DNA from: Spinellus fusiger
Taxonomy: Eukaryota; Mucoromycota; Mucoromycetes; Mucorales; Phycomycetaceae
Direction of reading: 5' to 3'
NCBI GenBank assembly: GCA_025094145.1
Contig: JALLLS010000035.1
Span: 1-64,000, forward strand
Length of the DNA stretch: 64,000 bases
Shown in pieces: positions 31,090 through 42,813 of this stretch. The stretch's first letter is position 1; the number at the start of each line of letters is the position of its first letter. Below the pieces are notes generated by a model. It saw only the letters and a program-made list of their open reading frames with translations, made no database searches and had not been told where the DNA came from. The position numbers were made by a program, and so were the translations under genes.

Positions 31090-32070
31090 TAAAAGACAGT
31101 TCCTTTTTTTAGTTTCATACTTTATCTTGATAGTACTATCACTATATTCATTAGATGTAAGAATAGAATATTCAATAAATAAATTCATTGGTGTCTATAA
31201 TACAAAATATAGGTATTATCTCAAGGTTATCTAGCAATTACTATGGATACTTTTGGTATCTATTATAGCCTAATATTTCCGCCCATGCTGGCAGTGAGAC
31301 TGTTTGTCCATTTCTTCAACGTTTTATCTATATCAGCATTAGCGTAGTCTTCAAGCTTTTCTTGGTGTAGCATAATATCATATCCTTTCTAATGACCTTC
31401 ATGAGATGAGCCCATATATGCTTAATTAGATCGAGACTGGGACATTGTGAGGGCCAGTAATGAGTCATCACTATACCATTCATTACCTTATATTCTCAAG
31501 CCTCTTTACTCATATGGAGTTCGTTAAGCAGTGATTGGATCCAGGGTTCAGGAGAGAGATATTTAAGTACATGGCAGTAGGCTTCTCCCAAGACATTGAT
31601 GTGATTGTCAGAGCTTATCTTAACCACCACTACGATCTATCTTTCAACACCCTCATTGTTAAAGTAGCCCTATCATCACTCCATCACTAAAATTATTCGT
31701 CTCAAGAATATATTTTGGTTTAAATGAATGGAATATTATCACATCAAAGTCTCACGGAGAACTGCCTTGGTTTGATGAAAACGGTGCTTGATCTTTCTAT
31801 GAATAGAACTACAAGCCTATTTCCTTGAAATGCTTCGCTATATCTTCCAAGTGGAATAAGGTATATTAAATATTTGGAATTCCTCTACAAGGTAGATCCC
31901 ATGTTGATTATTTGATGAAAAATAGCTGGATGGTTTTCAATGCTGGTGTTTCTCATACATCTCAGGAGTTCTAAAGAAGCTCGGTGTTGGATAGCACAAA
32001 TATTACCACAAAAAAGTATGTGTTTAGGTTTGAAATACCCTGATTCTTTTATTCTATTACTTTGTGACAT
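31090..32070 (-). pseudogene. Decayed Tc1-C element
   Basis: Left subterminal sequence (TTCATACTTTATCTTGATAG near 31119) and right end (GTTTGAAATACCCTGATTC near 32029) match the Tc1-C element at 6152-7490. Between them are transposase scraps on the minus strand, including a degraded version of the SPDLNPIEH-coding block near 31425-31450. No useful frame remains. Confidence 0.75.
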
Positions 32071-32276
32071 ATCAAATAGCCGATGTCAATATTGATAATT
32101 ATAAAATACGAGTCAATGTGTTAATATCTCTGCCATACTAGCAGAGAATAATAGGGAGTAAATGATTTTTTAGGTAAATAAACTATGAAGTACTAAAAAC
32201 TGTATTTGGGAAACACATTTGAGAAAAGCAGTTTAACACTTGGTAGTCTGAACTATTGTTACATCAGAAACACGTA

Positions 32277-33201
32277 CAGACCAGAAGATTCTTCTGGCCT
32301 TTAAGCGGTGATATCTTCTTCCTTTTACGTCCATATTTTTTGCCTTTTTATGCATCTGTGTTTAAAATCAAAAGGTTTGCAGATATCCAAATATTTGTTT
32401 CTTTTTGTGGATACCTCAATATTAAATTATATTATCAGAAATAATATTGTTTATTATAGTAATATATCTAATAAATATTGACTATAGATACTGCCTAAGT
32501 AGATTCCCTCATAGCAATAGAATCCACACCCTAAAAGCTTTGTGCTTTATCCTTGGGAGATAGATAACTGTGCTCAGGAGTATACCCTAGAGACCCTAGA
32601 CAGTATAGAAGACCACCTAAGACTGACTTGAAAGGAGTCTTTACTTGCCTAATAACAATACATTGAGTATCTTGTAGATTACAATGAGCTCAAGCCCAGA
32701 TGAAGACACTGCTTACCTTTTTATCACTAGAATAGTCCTTGGTAGTGTCTATCACCTATTGTTTCTCTTTGTTAATAATAGTACATTACCTTGCTTAATT
32801 ATGCTCATCTTGACGAGTACTTGAGTGTTAAGTTGTATTTGGTTCTATTTTATGGACAATGACCACTAGAGTTAATTCAGTGTGTTCTGTAATACATCTT
32901 TCATAAGCAGTGGTATACTGCAAATACTGTGGGCTTAAGGATAACAAATTATGTTAAGAAAAGAATATCAGTGACTGAGTTGTAATGTTGGGGTGATTCT
33001 TGTTCTATTTCTTATCTTTACAGCCAATTCTATACTTTTTAATTGCAAAGTCAGTAGCTATTGCTTAAACAGGCAAGTAGAGTTTGAAATTGTCTATTTG
33101 GACAGCGAAAAAGCATTTTCAAACACATTAGCCAATCATAAAAATAATGCGATTTTATTCTCAAGATATTTCCTTTTATATTCCAAAAATCTTTGGGTGT
33201 G
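32277..33201 (+). mobile_element. CACACC-family element with internal deletion
   Basis: Left end AGAAGATTCTTCTGGCCTTT and right end CCAAAAATCTTTGGGTGTG match the family. At 925 bp it lacks roughly 340 bp near 32835, where GAGTGTTAAGTTGTATTTGG joins parts far apart in the full copy. Confidence 0.8.
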
Positions 33202-33210
33202 AGGTATTGG

Positions 33211-33505
33211 TTTTCTCTAAACGATTTACACATTTGATTTTTTTAGTGTAAAAAAGTAGTGAAAGAACAAGAATAATTTCGAGACACAAAAAAATAAGAT
33301 GCGCAAATGGTTTGGAATAATAATAATATCTATTTGGCACCAGTGTTGTCAGTCTTATGTAAATCTATTTACTACAAATACTTGTTTTAATTTCCTAATA
33401 TATATTGCCAATCTACCTTACCTATCTCCTGGAAAGTCGAGAAAACTATTTTTTTATGTTTTTCACATTACTGCTTTTTCATTATCTCAGTCAAATTTTC
33501 AGGTA
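33211..33505. repeat. Diverged relative of the 474-bp MITE
   Basis: TTTTCTCTAAACGATTTACA at 33219 and AAATGGTTTGGAATAATAAT near 33306 resemble internal parts of 15666-16139, and TTTTCAGGTACAC near 33495 its end. Ends unclear. Confidence 0.4.
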
Positions 33506-33509
33506 CACT

Positions 33510-34870
33510 ACACGCCTTTGTTTTCAAGCCGAGTCTTGCAGAAATTTTAACATTTCAAACTCTATGTAGTTAATAATTTAATACTTTGCATTTCTATTCC
33601 CACAACTTTTTGAATTGGTTAGATAAATAACTATATCTTAATTGAGGGATTTTTTAATAAAAAAAAACTTAATATATTGTGTAGCAACCATTGACTTACA
33701 TAACAGTCTGAAGATGAAAGTCTCTACTATCTCACAAGATATATTTCTTTGAGCTAGCATGTAATCACAGCTTAGGCAATAACTGTTGATAAATAAAGAC
33801 ATCATATTTATAATATTTGTAGTCTCACCCCCTTCCCACTAGTTCAACGTCGCACTAGCTCTATAATTTTCGGACATTAGGTACATTGGGTGAATATCTG
33901 CATAACATTTACTCAGCACAAGTTTTATGACTTAATAGATAATTCAAAATTACAAAAAAAAGTTAGCGAAACAAAAACGTAAAATTTGGTATTATTCTCA
34001 GATCCATGATTTATTTTCATTATAAAAAACCTCGAGTTCTCTATTCTCTCATCTCTATTCTCTTCTAGCCTAGACTTTTTTATTATGTTTTTTCTTCTTC
34101 AAAAGGGTGGGGACTATCTCAAAGATTTTTTTAGGAAAGAAAATACTTATTCAAATAAATATTTTCTACTATGGGTAGATAACCATTGTCGTGATGTCAT
34201 TTTCTTTTTATAGAAAGTGACATCTTTAGTGAAGAAGCCAACTAAAAGAAGAAAGGTGAACAGTAGAAGTTAAACAAACTAAAAAATAGCACATCTCTAA
34301 GATGCAACTATTATAGCATAAGTTATTAGAGTTAGTCCGTTGAAATGGTATAAAACAAGTACAAAGTTGAATGAATAAAGAGCAGAGTTTAGCTATACGT
34401 CAACTGACCAGATTTCCTTTTGATATCTAACATCAAAGACGACACTCATATTTTTCATCTTTGTTTCGCCAACTTAATTGGTCTAATAAAATTGATCTCA
34501 GCTCTATGCAAACAAAATTAAGTATCTCAAAGACTTTATACTTTGATGTACACAGCCATACATAATTGAATTAGATACTTGCCGAAAAATTAATAAAGTA
34601 CTCTTTTGTTTTTGCATAATACTCTTATGCATTCTAAATATTATTAAACCGACACAATATTTCAGAAAGATATTTAGAAACTCACCTTTGCGGATAATAG
34701 GATAAGGCAAAAGATAGAAGATTATAGGGCATATATTATTACCTGTTGAAGGTTCGATTAAAAATGACTGTGATCACAAGCATAGTTGAAATGAAAAAGT
34801 CTATAGTTCAAAATGGTGTTAGAAATATCAAAGAATATATATCACTATTACATTTGGAGAGTCATTGAAA
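33510..34870. other. AT-rich region, nothing recognised
   Basis: No supported gene; no repeat shared with the rest of the window was noticed. Confidence 0.45.
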
Positions 34871-34882
34871 ATATAAAAAAAA

Positions 34883-36001
34883 ATGAATGAGATGGATTTA
34901 AGACACATGGGAAAGGTTATTAGAGAGGACCCATTTGCCTCATACAATCAACTGAAATTGAGAATATTGAAATTTGAGGTTGATATAAGTAGAGACACCA
35001 TTATCAGCTACTGTAATCAGTTGGAGTATGTGTCTGTAAGGGACCACGGGGAACAGATAGGAAGAAGGTACTAGGTGTTGTGCGAATAAGACAAGATACG
35101 GTAGATAGTATAGGCTGATAACAGATATCAGAATGCAGATTTATTTATGAAAATTGGATGAGTATTTATATGAATGTTTCTATGGTACTATCTAATTGCT
35201 AAGTATGAAATTTTATATGGAAATAAAGGATTATATGATCAGTGACATAGAATAGATGTAAATAAAGGAGAGATATTGATGGCGGGAAAATAGAGAAAAT
35301 AAAGGAGTGTTCATATTAGATCATCACAGTATCCTTTTCTGAATACCACAAGCTATCCTTAACTGAAAAACTCATAAAGAGAAACAGATTTGTTGGGCTA
35401 AGGAGCATGCCAGTTGGACAAGTGATTAGTGGAGGGGTATCATTTAGTCTGATGAGTCAACATACATTATGAAAAATAGCAATAGAGATGCCTGTGTCAT
35501 TAAAATAGTTATAGAACATTATAGTTATAATCCTATTGTTCCAACAATGTAGCTTGGTGGCGATGGTGTGATGCTTTAGAGCTGCTATTAGGCTAATGGA
35601 TTTGGCTCATTAGTCTTTGTTGATGGCACTGTAAACCAAGACAAATATATCAAAATTATGGCTGGTGAGTTTGATCTTTTTGGTTCATGGAATTGAATTT
35701 AAAAGGAGGAAAATGGGGTTTTGTTAAAATAAAAGAGTGCTAGCTGTCATACTGGGGCTTATGCTAGATAGTGAAAAGAGACACATCAAATTAGGGTTCT
35801 TTGATTACTAGCCTACAAAAATCCCTGACTTAAACTCAATTGAACATGTCTGATACGCCTTGGAAATATGAATTGAAGAAAGAAGGGTATCTATTATCAA
35901 TATAGAAATTTGGCATTGAACTTTCACAACGATGAGTTCAGAGTATGACAGACAGATGCCAGGATGTCATTGATGCCAAAGAAGGCCATACAAAGTATTA
36001 A
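34883..36001 (+). pseudogene. Decayed Tc1-Y transposase
   Basis: Starts with MNEMDLRHMGKVIREDPFAS, matching the RDLRRVEAILRGNPFAS block of Tc1-Y. Downstream fragments in changing frames include SDEST (first Asp, about 35450), an IPDLNSIEHV block with the Glu (about 35825) and a CQDVIDAKEGHTKY-like C-terminus ending at 36001. No intact inverted repeats found. Confidence 0.8.
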
Positions 36002-36460
36002 CTGTATTATTATTATATTTTCTATAATTAAAGATATTGAGACTTGATATGCTTAAGTTTGGAGCTTATAGATCAAATGTAAAATATTTTATTTAATATT
36101 GAACATGTCTTATCTATTTTGTCCAGATATTATTTTTCAAAAGTATTCAATTCAACTGAGTGTGGCTGTATTCACACTTTCTTTAACAATTATGTTTATC
36201 CTAATTATATACCCAATAGCATTATTTGAGTAAACCATCTTCAAAATAGATATATAGTCTGTTATAAGTATGGCTATTTAAGCAAAAGTCATCGCAACTA
36301 TCCAAATAATGATAGACACCAAACAGAAAGTATTGACATTGTGATATGACCAAAAAATGGTAGCTTACTGTAAAGAATGAGTGAAATGAATCAGTCATAC
36401 AATCCTATGACCTAAGTGCTTCTTTTTTTCATATAGGATGGTTAGGTTGGACTATGAATA

Positions 36461-37822
36461 CAGTCCCACGTAATAAGTGACTGGAAAAATATTAATTTTT
36501 TTGAAAAATAAAGGTATTTCTATCAGTCTAAGATGTTCATAATAAAAAGTTTATGGAATAACACAAGATTTGGAACGGTTGTTCTTTAGATGATTATCTA
36601 CATTTTCATTATATAAATATTTCTCAGTACTTTGTAGCAAAGCCTTTATTCTTTATCACAGCAGAGTACCTCCTTGGCATGCTATCAACTAAATTTTCCA
36701 AAAATTCATTTGGAATCTTCTCACATTCACTACGCAAGTATTGTTCAAGCTGTTGTGCATTGGCTGTGCTTGTTCGATGCGGATTGATCTTCTTTTCAAG
36801 ATAAGCCCAAACATATTCAATTGAGTTAAGATCTGGACTTTGTGCAGGCCAAAAATCAAAACCTTCGATCATACATCTCTCCTGTTTGTACCATCTGCTA
36901 TATCCTCCGGTATGGCAAGGAGCACCGTCTTCTTGAAAGAGCATGGTCTCATTGAGGTTCTTTTGCAATTTCTGGAACCAGGGAAGAAAGTATTTGGTAA
37001 GTACATTGACATACTTGTCTTGATCAACTGACCCCTCAAAGAGTCAAGAGGTCCTACACCTCCACGCCAAAAGCAACCCCAAACCATGACTGAACCTTTG
37101 CCATACTTGTATGTCCTTTGCGTATGACGCTCCTCATACCTCTCACCCATTTTTCTGACCACTCTAGTTCCTTTATCGTTGCCCAAAACTGTGAAACGAG
37201 ACTCATCAGACCAAACGACGTTACTCCACCTATCCACTGGCCAATCAACCTTGTTTCTACACCATTCCAATCGCCTTTGCTTATGAGTAAGTGTCATACC
37301 AGGTTTCCTTGATGGTGAGTATGAGAAAAACCCGAGTTCATTCATGTATTTTACAAATGTGCTACGGCAAATATCCACGCCTGCATCATTGATATTCTTC
37401 AAATGATATGCAATTGTTTTCATAGGGTTTCTGCGAATAGATAAAACAATTGCCAGTTTTGAAGTAGATGAAACCTTTTCAGGTCTTCTTGTACGCACTT
37501 TAGGTCGAGCTATGCCCTCGTTCTTATACAATTGGGTAATCCTGCTCACTGTGCTCACTGGGATGTCAAGATCGTCAGAAATCTCTTGATAAGTAGCATG
37601 TCTTTTTCCATTGTCCAATGATTTGACCTCTAATAAACATATCATGCTCCCTTCTTTTAATAGAAGTATCTTCATGTTCTTGGCTAAGAGTTGGCTGATT
37701 TTCATTGCTTGAAGACATTTTTTTGAATAATTTATAAAAGAAAAGAAAAGAGGTCTATTCTATTTTTGAAGAATAAAAAAAAGAAATTAATATTTCTTCC
37801 AGTCACTTATTACGTGGGACTG
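36461..37822 (-). mobile_element. Tc1/mariner element, family Tc1-X
   Basis: 1362 bp with inverted ends CAGTCCCACGTAATAAGTGA on both sides (inverted at 37803-37822) and TA at 36459-36460 and 37823-37824. The left end also occurs in the chimera at 57589. Confidence 0.95.
36624..37718 (-). pseudogene. Tc1-X transposase with two frameshifts
   Basis: Start ATG 37716-37718 is set by alignment with the copy at 57693. A one-base insertion near 37608 and a one-base deletion near 37048 break an otherwise complete transposase of about 360 codons. Features: DLDIPVSTVSRITQLYKNEG (helix-turn-helix), NVVWSDESRFTVLGN (first Asp), GKGSVMVWGCF, LFQEDGAPCHTGGY (second Asp), AQSPDLNSIEYVW (Glu). Asp-Glu spacing of 36 residues, so DD36E. 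Ends with a TKY tail. Repair of two single-base changes would be enough in principle, so decay is recent. Confidence 0.9.
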
Positions 37823-37938
37823 TACATGTTCAGTCAATGACCAAGATGTCAGAACAAGCACAATAAAACACTACTGTTCCAGATTAATTTACAGAAATGA
37901 CTTCATTTACTTGCATTTATTTCAAAAGCTCTCTTTAT

Positions 37939-37954
37939 CAATATATAGTACAGT
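37939..37954. repeat. LINE-T target-site duplication, left copy
   Basis: CAATATATAGTACAGT, identical to 38048-38063; contains TA plus CAGT, the first four bases of the neighbouring Tc1-A element. Confidence 0.9.
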
Positions 37955-38047
37955 TCAAAGTATTTTTATTTTTGGGTGTTGGTTGCTATTCGCGCATTGG
38001 GCATTTTAGCCACCCTATGAGATCGTTTGAAAAAAAAAGAATAAACC
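37955..38047 (-). mobile_element. LINE-T 3' tail, 5'-truncated (93 bp)
   Basis: Begins TCAAAGTATTTTTATTTTTG and includes TATTCGCGCATTGGGCAT, the conserved LINE-T tail in reverse. Lies exactly outside the left terminus of the Tc1-A element at 38060. Confidence 0.88.
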
Positions 38048-38059
38048 CAATATATAGTA

Positions 38060-39423
38060 CAGTGTCACGACAAAAATCTAAAATATTTTTTATTTTCCGA
38101 CTAATTTTGCTATAAAAAAAAAACTTTTTTTTACACATTCCTCATTTCTTCTTTTTCCGCTATCATATTTATAGTGTCTAACACCACCGAACAGACCACC
38201 AAGCATCTTGGAAACAGAAAGAGAAATATCAATGATTTCACTTGCAGACTCATTGTACACGAGGCCACTGTAAATGGCACCAAACAGACAGACATTGTAG
38301 CTATGTTTGGCGTCAGTCAGCCCGCTGTCAGCCTCATCATGAAGAGGTACAAGGAAACTGGCTGTTTCAAGGCAGGCAAGAGCTCTGGACGCAGGTTTGT
38401 CTTGAAGGAGAGAGACGAGAGGGAAGTTTCTCGCGAGGTGGCAAGGGACCCTTTCCAGAGCATGAAGGAGCTCCACCAGGGAATGGCCACCAAAGTGTCC
38501 ATGAGCACTTTTGAAAGAACGATGAAGAAGATTGGCCTGTCTTCTAACGATGTTATTAAGAAACTTTCTCTTGACAATAAAAACAAGAAGTTGAGGCTTG
38601 CTTAGGCTAAGGCCCACTTCCATTAGACTGAGGAAGACTGGAAGGCAGTCATCTGGTCCGATGAGTCCAAGTTCCAGCTAATGAGCAACAACCATCGCAA
38701 CAGAGTAGTGCGCAGAAAGAAGGAGGGACTGCTCCCAAAGAATGTGAAGCCAACAATGAAGTTTGGTGGTGGCAGTGTGATGGTGTGGGGTTCCTTTTCT
38801 GGTGAAGGTGTTAGTAGACTTGCTGTGGTGGAGGGATCCATCAATAGTGCCAAATACACCAGTATTTTAGAAACGGCCTATTGCCCCGAGCTGGCTCGTC
38901 TTAAGGCACTGGATCCAGTGGTAGGCTATGTTCTTCAAGAGGACAATGCCAGTTGCCATACTAGTAAGGAGACTAGGAAATGGAAGGATGAGAGGGGCAT
39001 AGTCACGATGGAGGGGTGGCCCTCTCAAAGCCCTGACCTGAACCCAATTGAGCAACTTTGGGAGGAGCTCGACAGAGCAGTCAGAAAGAAGATGACCCCA
39101 AGGAGCACCCTCCAGGATCTGAAGGCTCTTCTGGTGCAAGAGTGGGAAAAAATACCCAAGACTGTCACCAACACCCTCATCGACAGCATGCATCGGAGAT
39201 GTAGGGCTGTTATTAAGGCCAAGGGTGAAAACACCAAATACTAAGGGTTTTCACCTAATAAATCTTTATATATTATCTTGATGACATTCTTTATACTTTA
39301 TCCAATTTTCAAGTCTCTACTGTGTGTTTAATGTGTGTTTTTATGACAAAGAATGAGCATTTCCATAAACAAGAATCATATCGGAATGTAAAAAATATTT
39401 TAGATTTTTGTCATGACACTGTA
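38060..39423 (+). mobile_element. Tc1/mariner element, family Tc1-A, copy 2
   Basis: 1364 bp; ends CAGTGTCACGACAAAAATCT and inverted CAGTGTCATGACAAAAATCT, flanked by TA (38058-38059, 39424-39425). Confidence 0.95.
38174..39244 (+). pseudogene. Tc1-A transposase, single frame with two TAG stops and lost start
   Basis: 356-codon frame, intact apart from three point changes: the start is GTG (38174) where copy 1 has ATG, and Trp codons are TAG at 38603-38605 and 38624-38626. Tc1-B has TGG at both positions (LAWAKAHLHWTEEDW). Domains: paired-like N-terminal helix-turn-helix (IVAMFGVSQPAVSLIMKRYK), IWSDESKFQLMS (first Asp), LQEDNASCH (second Asp), QSPDLNPIEQLWEEL (Glu), DD35E-like spacing, tail GENTKY. 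The stops lie just before the first catalytic Asp. Confidence 0.92.
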
Positions 39424-39599
39424 TATGCTAACATTAAGTAAGGTCACTTGGATTTTATACAGTATAACTATGATACACTGAGAAGAGATATACTAAGCAA
39501 CATACAAGATGTTGTTGCCTTGGATCTTATACACTAAAAAAGAGAAACTAACAGTTAGCAGTTTGTAAAAAACAGTTACAAAATCAATGGTCTAGAATA

Positions 39600-40155
39600 A
39601 AGCATTTATGACAAGTCGTGGTGTATTTGAATGCAATAGATAGATCTTTCAGAGATATCATAAAAGTTCAACAGCCTGCATTAGGATTCGTACCTTTTGT
39701 TGGCAAAGTTACTTTATTTGGTGGTGATATCTTCCAAGTGCTTCCAGTAGTGCACAAAGGAAGTATGATGGATAGTGTTGATCAGTGTATAAACCGATCT
39801 TCCACTTAGAACTTTATAAAAATATTCAATTTAGCTGTGAATACACATATTGAGCAAGCCATATCACCAGAAAACAGTATACTTTCAAACACCTTGCAGC
39901 AGTTTTAAAGATAACTCCTTGATATTGGCAATAGAAGTGTTCAGACAGTAGGAAACTCAGAACTGATAAGAGTGCCTGATGATATGTTGTTAACACACCA
40001 TGACATGAATCATTTAACAGATACAATCCATGGTAGCATACTATATCCTGAAAATGACACATTGCCATCATACACAAGAGACCAAGTAACTACAAAAATT
40101 ATACTTACACCAAAACACTCAGATGTTATACAAAGAAGTGGTATTGTTATTCTTA
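39600..40155 (+). pseudogene. Helitron (PIF1-like) helicase fragment
   Basis: GKVTLFGGDIFQVLPVVHKGS at 39696 onward matches the GGDFRQvLPVV motif of PIF1-type helicases in Helitrons, preceded by a decayed RDI block. From 39820 to 40155 further pieces (LDIGNRS, IRVPDDMLL, LYPENDTLPSYTRDQVTTK, ILTPKHSDV) follow the usual order of such helicases. Frames change and stops occur; both ends are missing. Tc1-B then LINE-T inserted at its right edge. Confidence 0.75.
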
Positions 40156-40173
40156 ATCCATGTCATATACAGT
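40156..40173. repeat. LINE-T target-site duplication, left copy
   Basis: ATCCATGTCATATACAGT, identical to 41282-41299; ends with TA and CAGT, the first bases of the Tc1-B terminus. Confidence 0.93.
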
Positions 40174-41281
40174 TCAAAGTATTTTTTATTTGTGGGTGTT
40201 GATTGCTATTCGCGCATTGGGCATGTTAGCCACCCTATGAGAACTTTTGGAAAAAAATAAGAATAAACAAATAAACACTTCAAATACGAAAGTGAAAAAA
40301 AGAATGCAAATGAATGGGAAACAGAAAGAAAAGAAAATATAAAACCTCGAAATGAGGGAAAAATGATGAAAAATGAGAAATGATGGTAAAATGAGAATTA
40401 TGAATAGACATCCAAAAGGCCATAAAGTCAGCAAGGAAACCAGGACACCAAAAAGATAACCGTCATCCTGTGGCGATTCGAAATCCAACGAGGGATACTT
40501 AGAGCAACTCGGACAATCCTGAGGACACAAATACAGCAACTACACTAGCAGCTTCTGGCTTTGCTAAACGGGTTAAGAATGGGTGGTAGAGGAGAGATCG
40601 GAGGAGAAGTGAGGATACAGCGTCTGTTGCTGCAGGAGTCTTTGCACTCTATGGCGGCGTTGGCGTTCCCGCTCAAAACACCCATCAGCAGCCTCAATGA
40701 GCAGGCTACCAGCTGATGGCTCTACCTTAAAGTCTCGAGTAGACGTGGCTCGATCAATGGCTTGCAGCAGTATTAACAAACTGGGCCAAAGGTCTCGCCA
40801 TTTAACAAAAGACTTAACCGTGCGCGGCAGAAGATTTAGACAATAGTCAATTGGATGAACGTCTTGTGGTGGTGCAGGAACTAAGAAGAACAAGAACGTG
40901 GAGCGTTCATGGTCAACAAATGTGCAAGTGAGAAAGTGGTCCCGATTGGCAGATGGGTGGCCACATTGGCAAGGAACTGAAGGTGTTGGTGGTAACCAAG
41001 CAATCCTCCATTTTAGTAGACGATGTCTTTCTTTGCGCGTGCACGGTAGTAGAAGAATTGGATCCCAAACAGGTCTACATAGTCCACGGGCTACCGTCAC
41101 CAGCGGATTCTTGCCACGTACTAGACTAGTAATTTCACTTTGAAGACGTTCAAGATAAGCTACTTTTAATGGATATTTAGGAGGGTTGTGAGCCCGTCCT
41201 ATTCTTTGAGCATTTTGCCAGAGTACATTGCCACGTAGCTTAATCCATCTGGCTTTACTCTGGGGTGCTTCAAGCTGCGGG
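40174..41281 (-). mobile_element. LINE-T, 5'-truncated, with ORF2 C-terminus
   Basis: 1108 bp bounded by an 18-bp perfect target duplication. The 3' end (left) is the conserved LINE-T tail. The 5' end is cut within ORF2. The only LINE-T copy here that retains part of ORF2, showing that an autonomous form exists or existed. Confidence 0.92.
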
Positions 41282-41292
41282 ATCCATGTCAT
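40573..41292 (-). pseudogene. LINE-T ORF2 C-terminal fragment
   Basis: About 235 codons of the region following the reverse transcriptase in LINE ORF2 proteins. It contains a zinc-binding CQCGHPSANRDHFLTC motif near 40950, typical of the end of LINE ORF2, after a tract that includes RHRLLKWRIAWLPPTP. The frame is open to the stop at 40573 but lacks its start, endonuclease and RT because the insertion is 5'-truncated; its first codons (up to 41292) are the target duplication, not LINE. The C-terminus is Arg/Gln-rich. Confidence 0.8.
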
Positions 41293-41295
41293 ATA

Positions 41296-42653
41296 CAGTG
41301 GCTTTCAAAATAATAAGGAAGATTTTTCATGTCCCGGTATACTTCTGTAATAGGAAATACTTATTCTTTGTCATAAAAACACACATTAAACACATAGTAA
41401 AGACTTGAAAATTTGATGAAGTATAAATAAAGTCAACAGGATAATATATAAAAGTTTATTGGGTAGAAAATCTTAATATTTGGTGTTTCCACCCTTGGCC
41501 TCTATCACAGCCTTGCATCTCCGCCCCATGCTGGCAATGAGGGTGTCCGTGGTGTCCTTGGGAATATTCTCCCATTATTCTAACAAGAGCACCTCCAAAT
41601 CATGAAGAGTACTTGATAGGATCATCCTCTTTCATATTGTTCTGTCAAGTTCCTCCCATAAATGCTCTATGGGGTTGAGGTCGGGGCTTTGTGAGGGCCA
41701 CCCCTCCATAGTGACAATGCTCTCATTTGCCTTCCACAACCTGGACTCTTTACTCTTGTGGCAGCTGGCATTCTCCTCTTGAAGAAAATAATCAATCTCT
41801 GGATTCATTGCCTTGAGTCGAGCCAGCTCAGGGCAGTAATTCTCTTTCAAGATCTCAATGTATCTTCTACTGTCTATACTGCCCTTCACAGGCACCAACC
41901 TTCCAACACCTTCACTAGAGAAGGAATCCCAAAATATCACACCACCACCACCAAAATTCATGGTGGGCTTGATGTTCTTTGGGAGCAGCCCCTCCTTCTT
42001 CTTGCGCACCGCTCTGTTGCGGTTGTTGGTCCTCATCAGTTGGTACTTTGACTCATCGGACCAAATGACTGTCTTCCAGTCTTCCTCAGTCCAATGGAGG
42101 TGGGCCTTAGCCCAAGCAAGCCTCAACCTGTGTTTAATATTGAGAGAAGGTTCTTTAACTACCCTGAAAGAAAACAGGCCAAGCTTCTTCATCATTCTTG
42201 AGAAGGTGCTCATACACACTTTGGTGGTCATCTGCTTGCGAAGCTAATCCATTGTCTGGAATGAATCCCTTCCCACTTTGCGACTGACCTCTCTCTCGTC
42301 TCCATCATTAAGAATGGGCTTGCGCCCAGTACTCTTCTTGGCCTTGAAACAGCCAGTTTCTTTGTATCTCTTTACGATACGGGAAATAGACTGCTGACAA
42401 ACTCCAAACCTAGCAGAAATGGCAACATGAGTGGTCCCATTGACAGTGGCTTCTTTATCAATGAGACAATGATTATAGTCGTCACTATTTATTTTCCTTA
42501 TTTCCAAGAGGTTTTTTGGTGTGTTTGGTGGTGTTAGATGAGGTAGACATTAGGGTGGATAAGCGATAAATGAAGAATGTTTAATTAAAAAAAAATCAAG
42601 GGTAAAATTATGGTCTGAATTTGAAATCTTCCTTATTATTTTGAAAGTCACTG
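41296..42653 (-). mobile_element. Tc1/mariner element, family Tc1-B, copy 1
   Basis: 1358 bp; ends CAGTGGCTTTCAAAATAATA and inverted CAGTGACTTTCAAAATAATA; TA at 41294-41295 and 42654-42655. LINE-T insertions abut both ends (40174-41281 on the left, 42661-42813 on the right). First 1358 bp of a duplicated unit that recurs at 58948. Confidence 0.95.
41473..42550 (-). pseudogene. Tc1-B transposase (broken), copy 1
   Basis: DDE transposase. The probable start ATG (42548-42550) is separated from the main frame by a frameshift before 42507. From 42507 one frame runs to TAA at 41473 with stops at about 42241 (before the KQMTTKV block), 41629 and 41575. Motifs: ISARFGVCQQSISRIVKRYK (helix-turn-helix), VIWSDESKYQLMRTNN (first Asp), FLQEENASCH (the second catalytic Asp is Glu here), QSPDLNPIEHLWEELD (Glu), tail GGNTKY. 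The Asp to Glu change alone should impair activity. Confidence 0.9.
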
Positions 42654-42660
42654 TATTATT

Positions 42661-42813
42661 AGTATGTTTCTCATTCATTTTTCAATTTTTTTTTTCACTT
42701 TTGTATTTGAAGTGTTTATATATTTATTCTATTTTTCTCAAAAGTTCTCATAGGGTGTCTAACATGCCCAATGCGCGAATAGCAACCAACACCCAAAAAT
42801 AAAAATACTTTGA
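42661..42813 (+). mobile_element. LINE-T 3' tail, 5'-truncated (153 bp)
   Basis: Flanked by ACTGTATTATT at 42650-42660 and 42814-42824. The left copy is the end of Tc1-B plus TA and flank. Ends in the standard tail (AATGCGCGAATAGCAACC ... ATACTTTGA). Carried along in the duplication (60312-60464). Confidence 0.92.
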
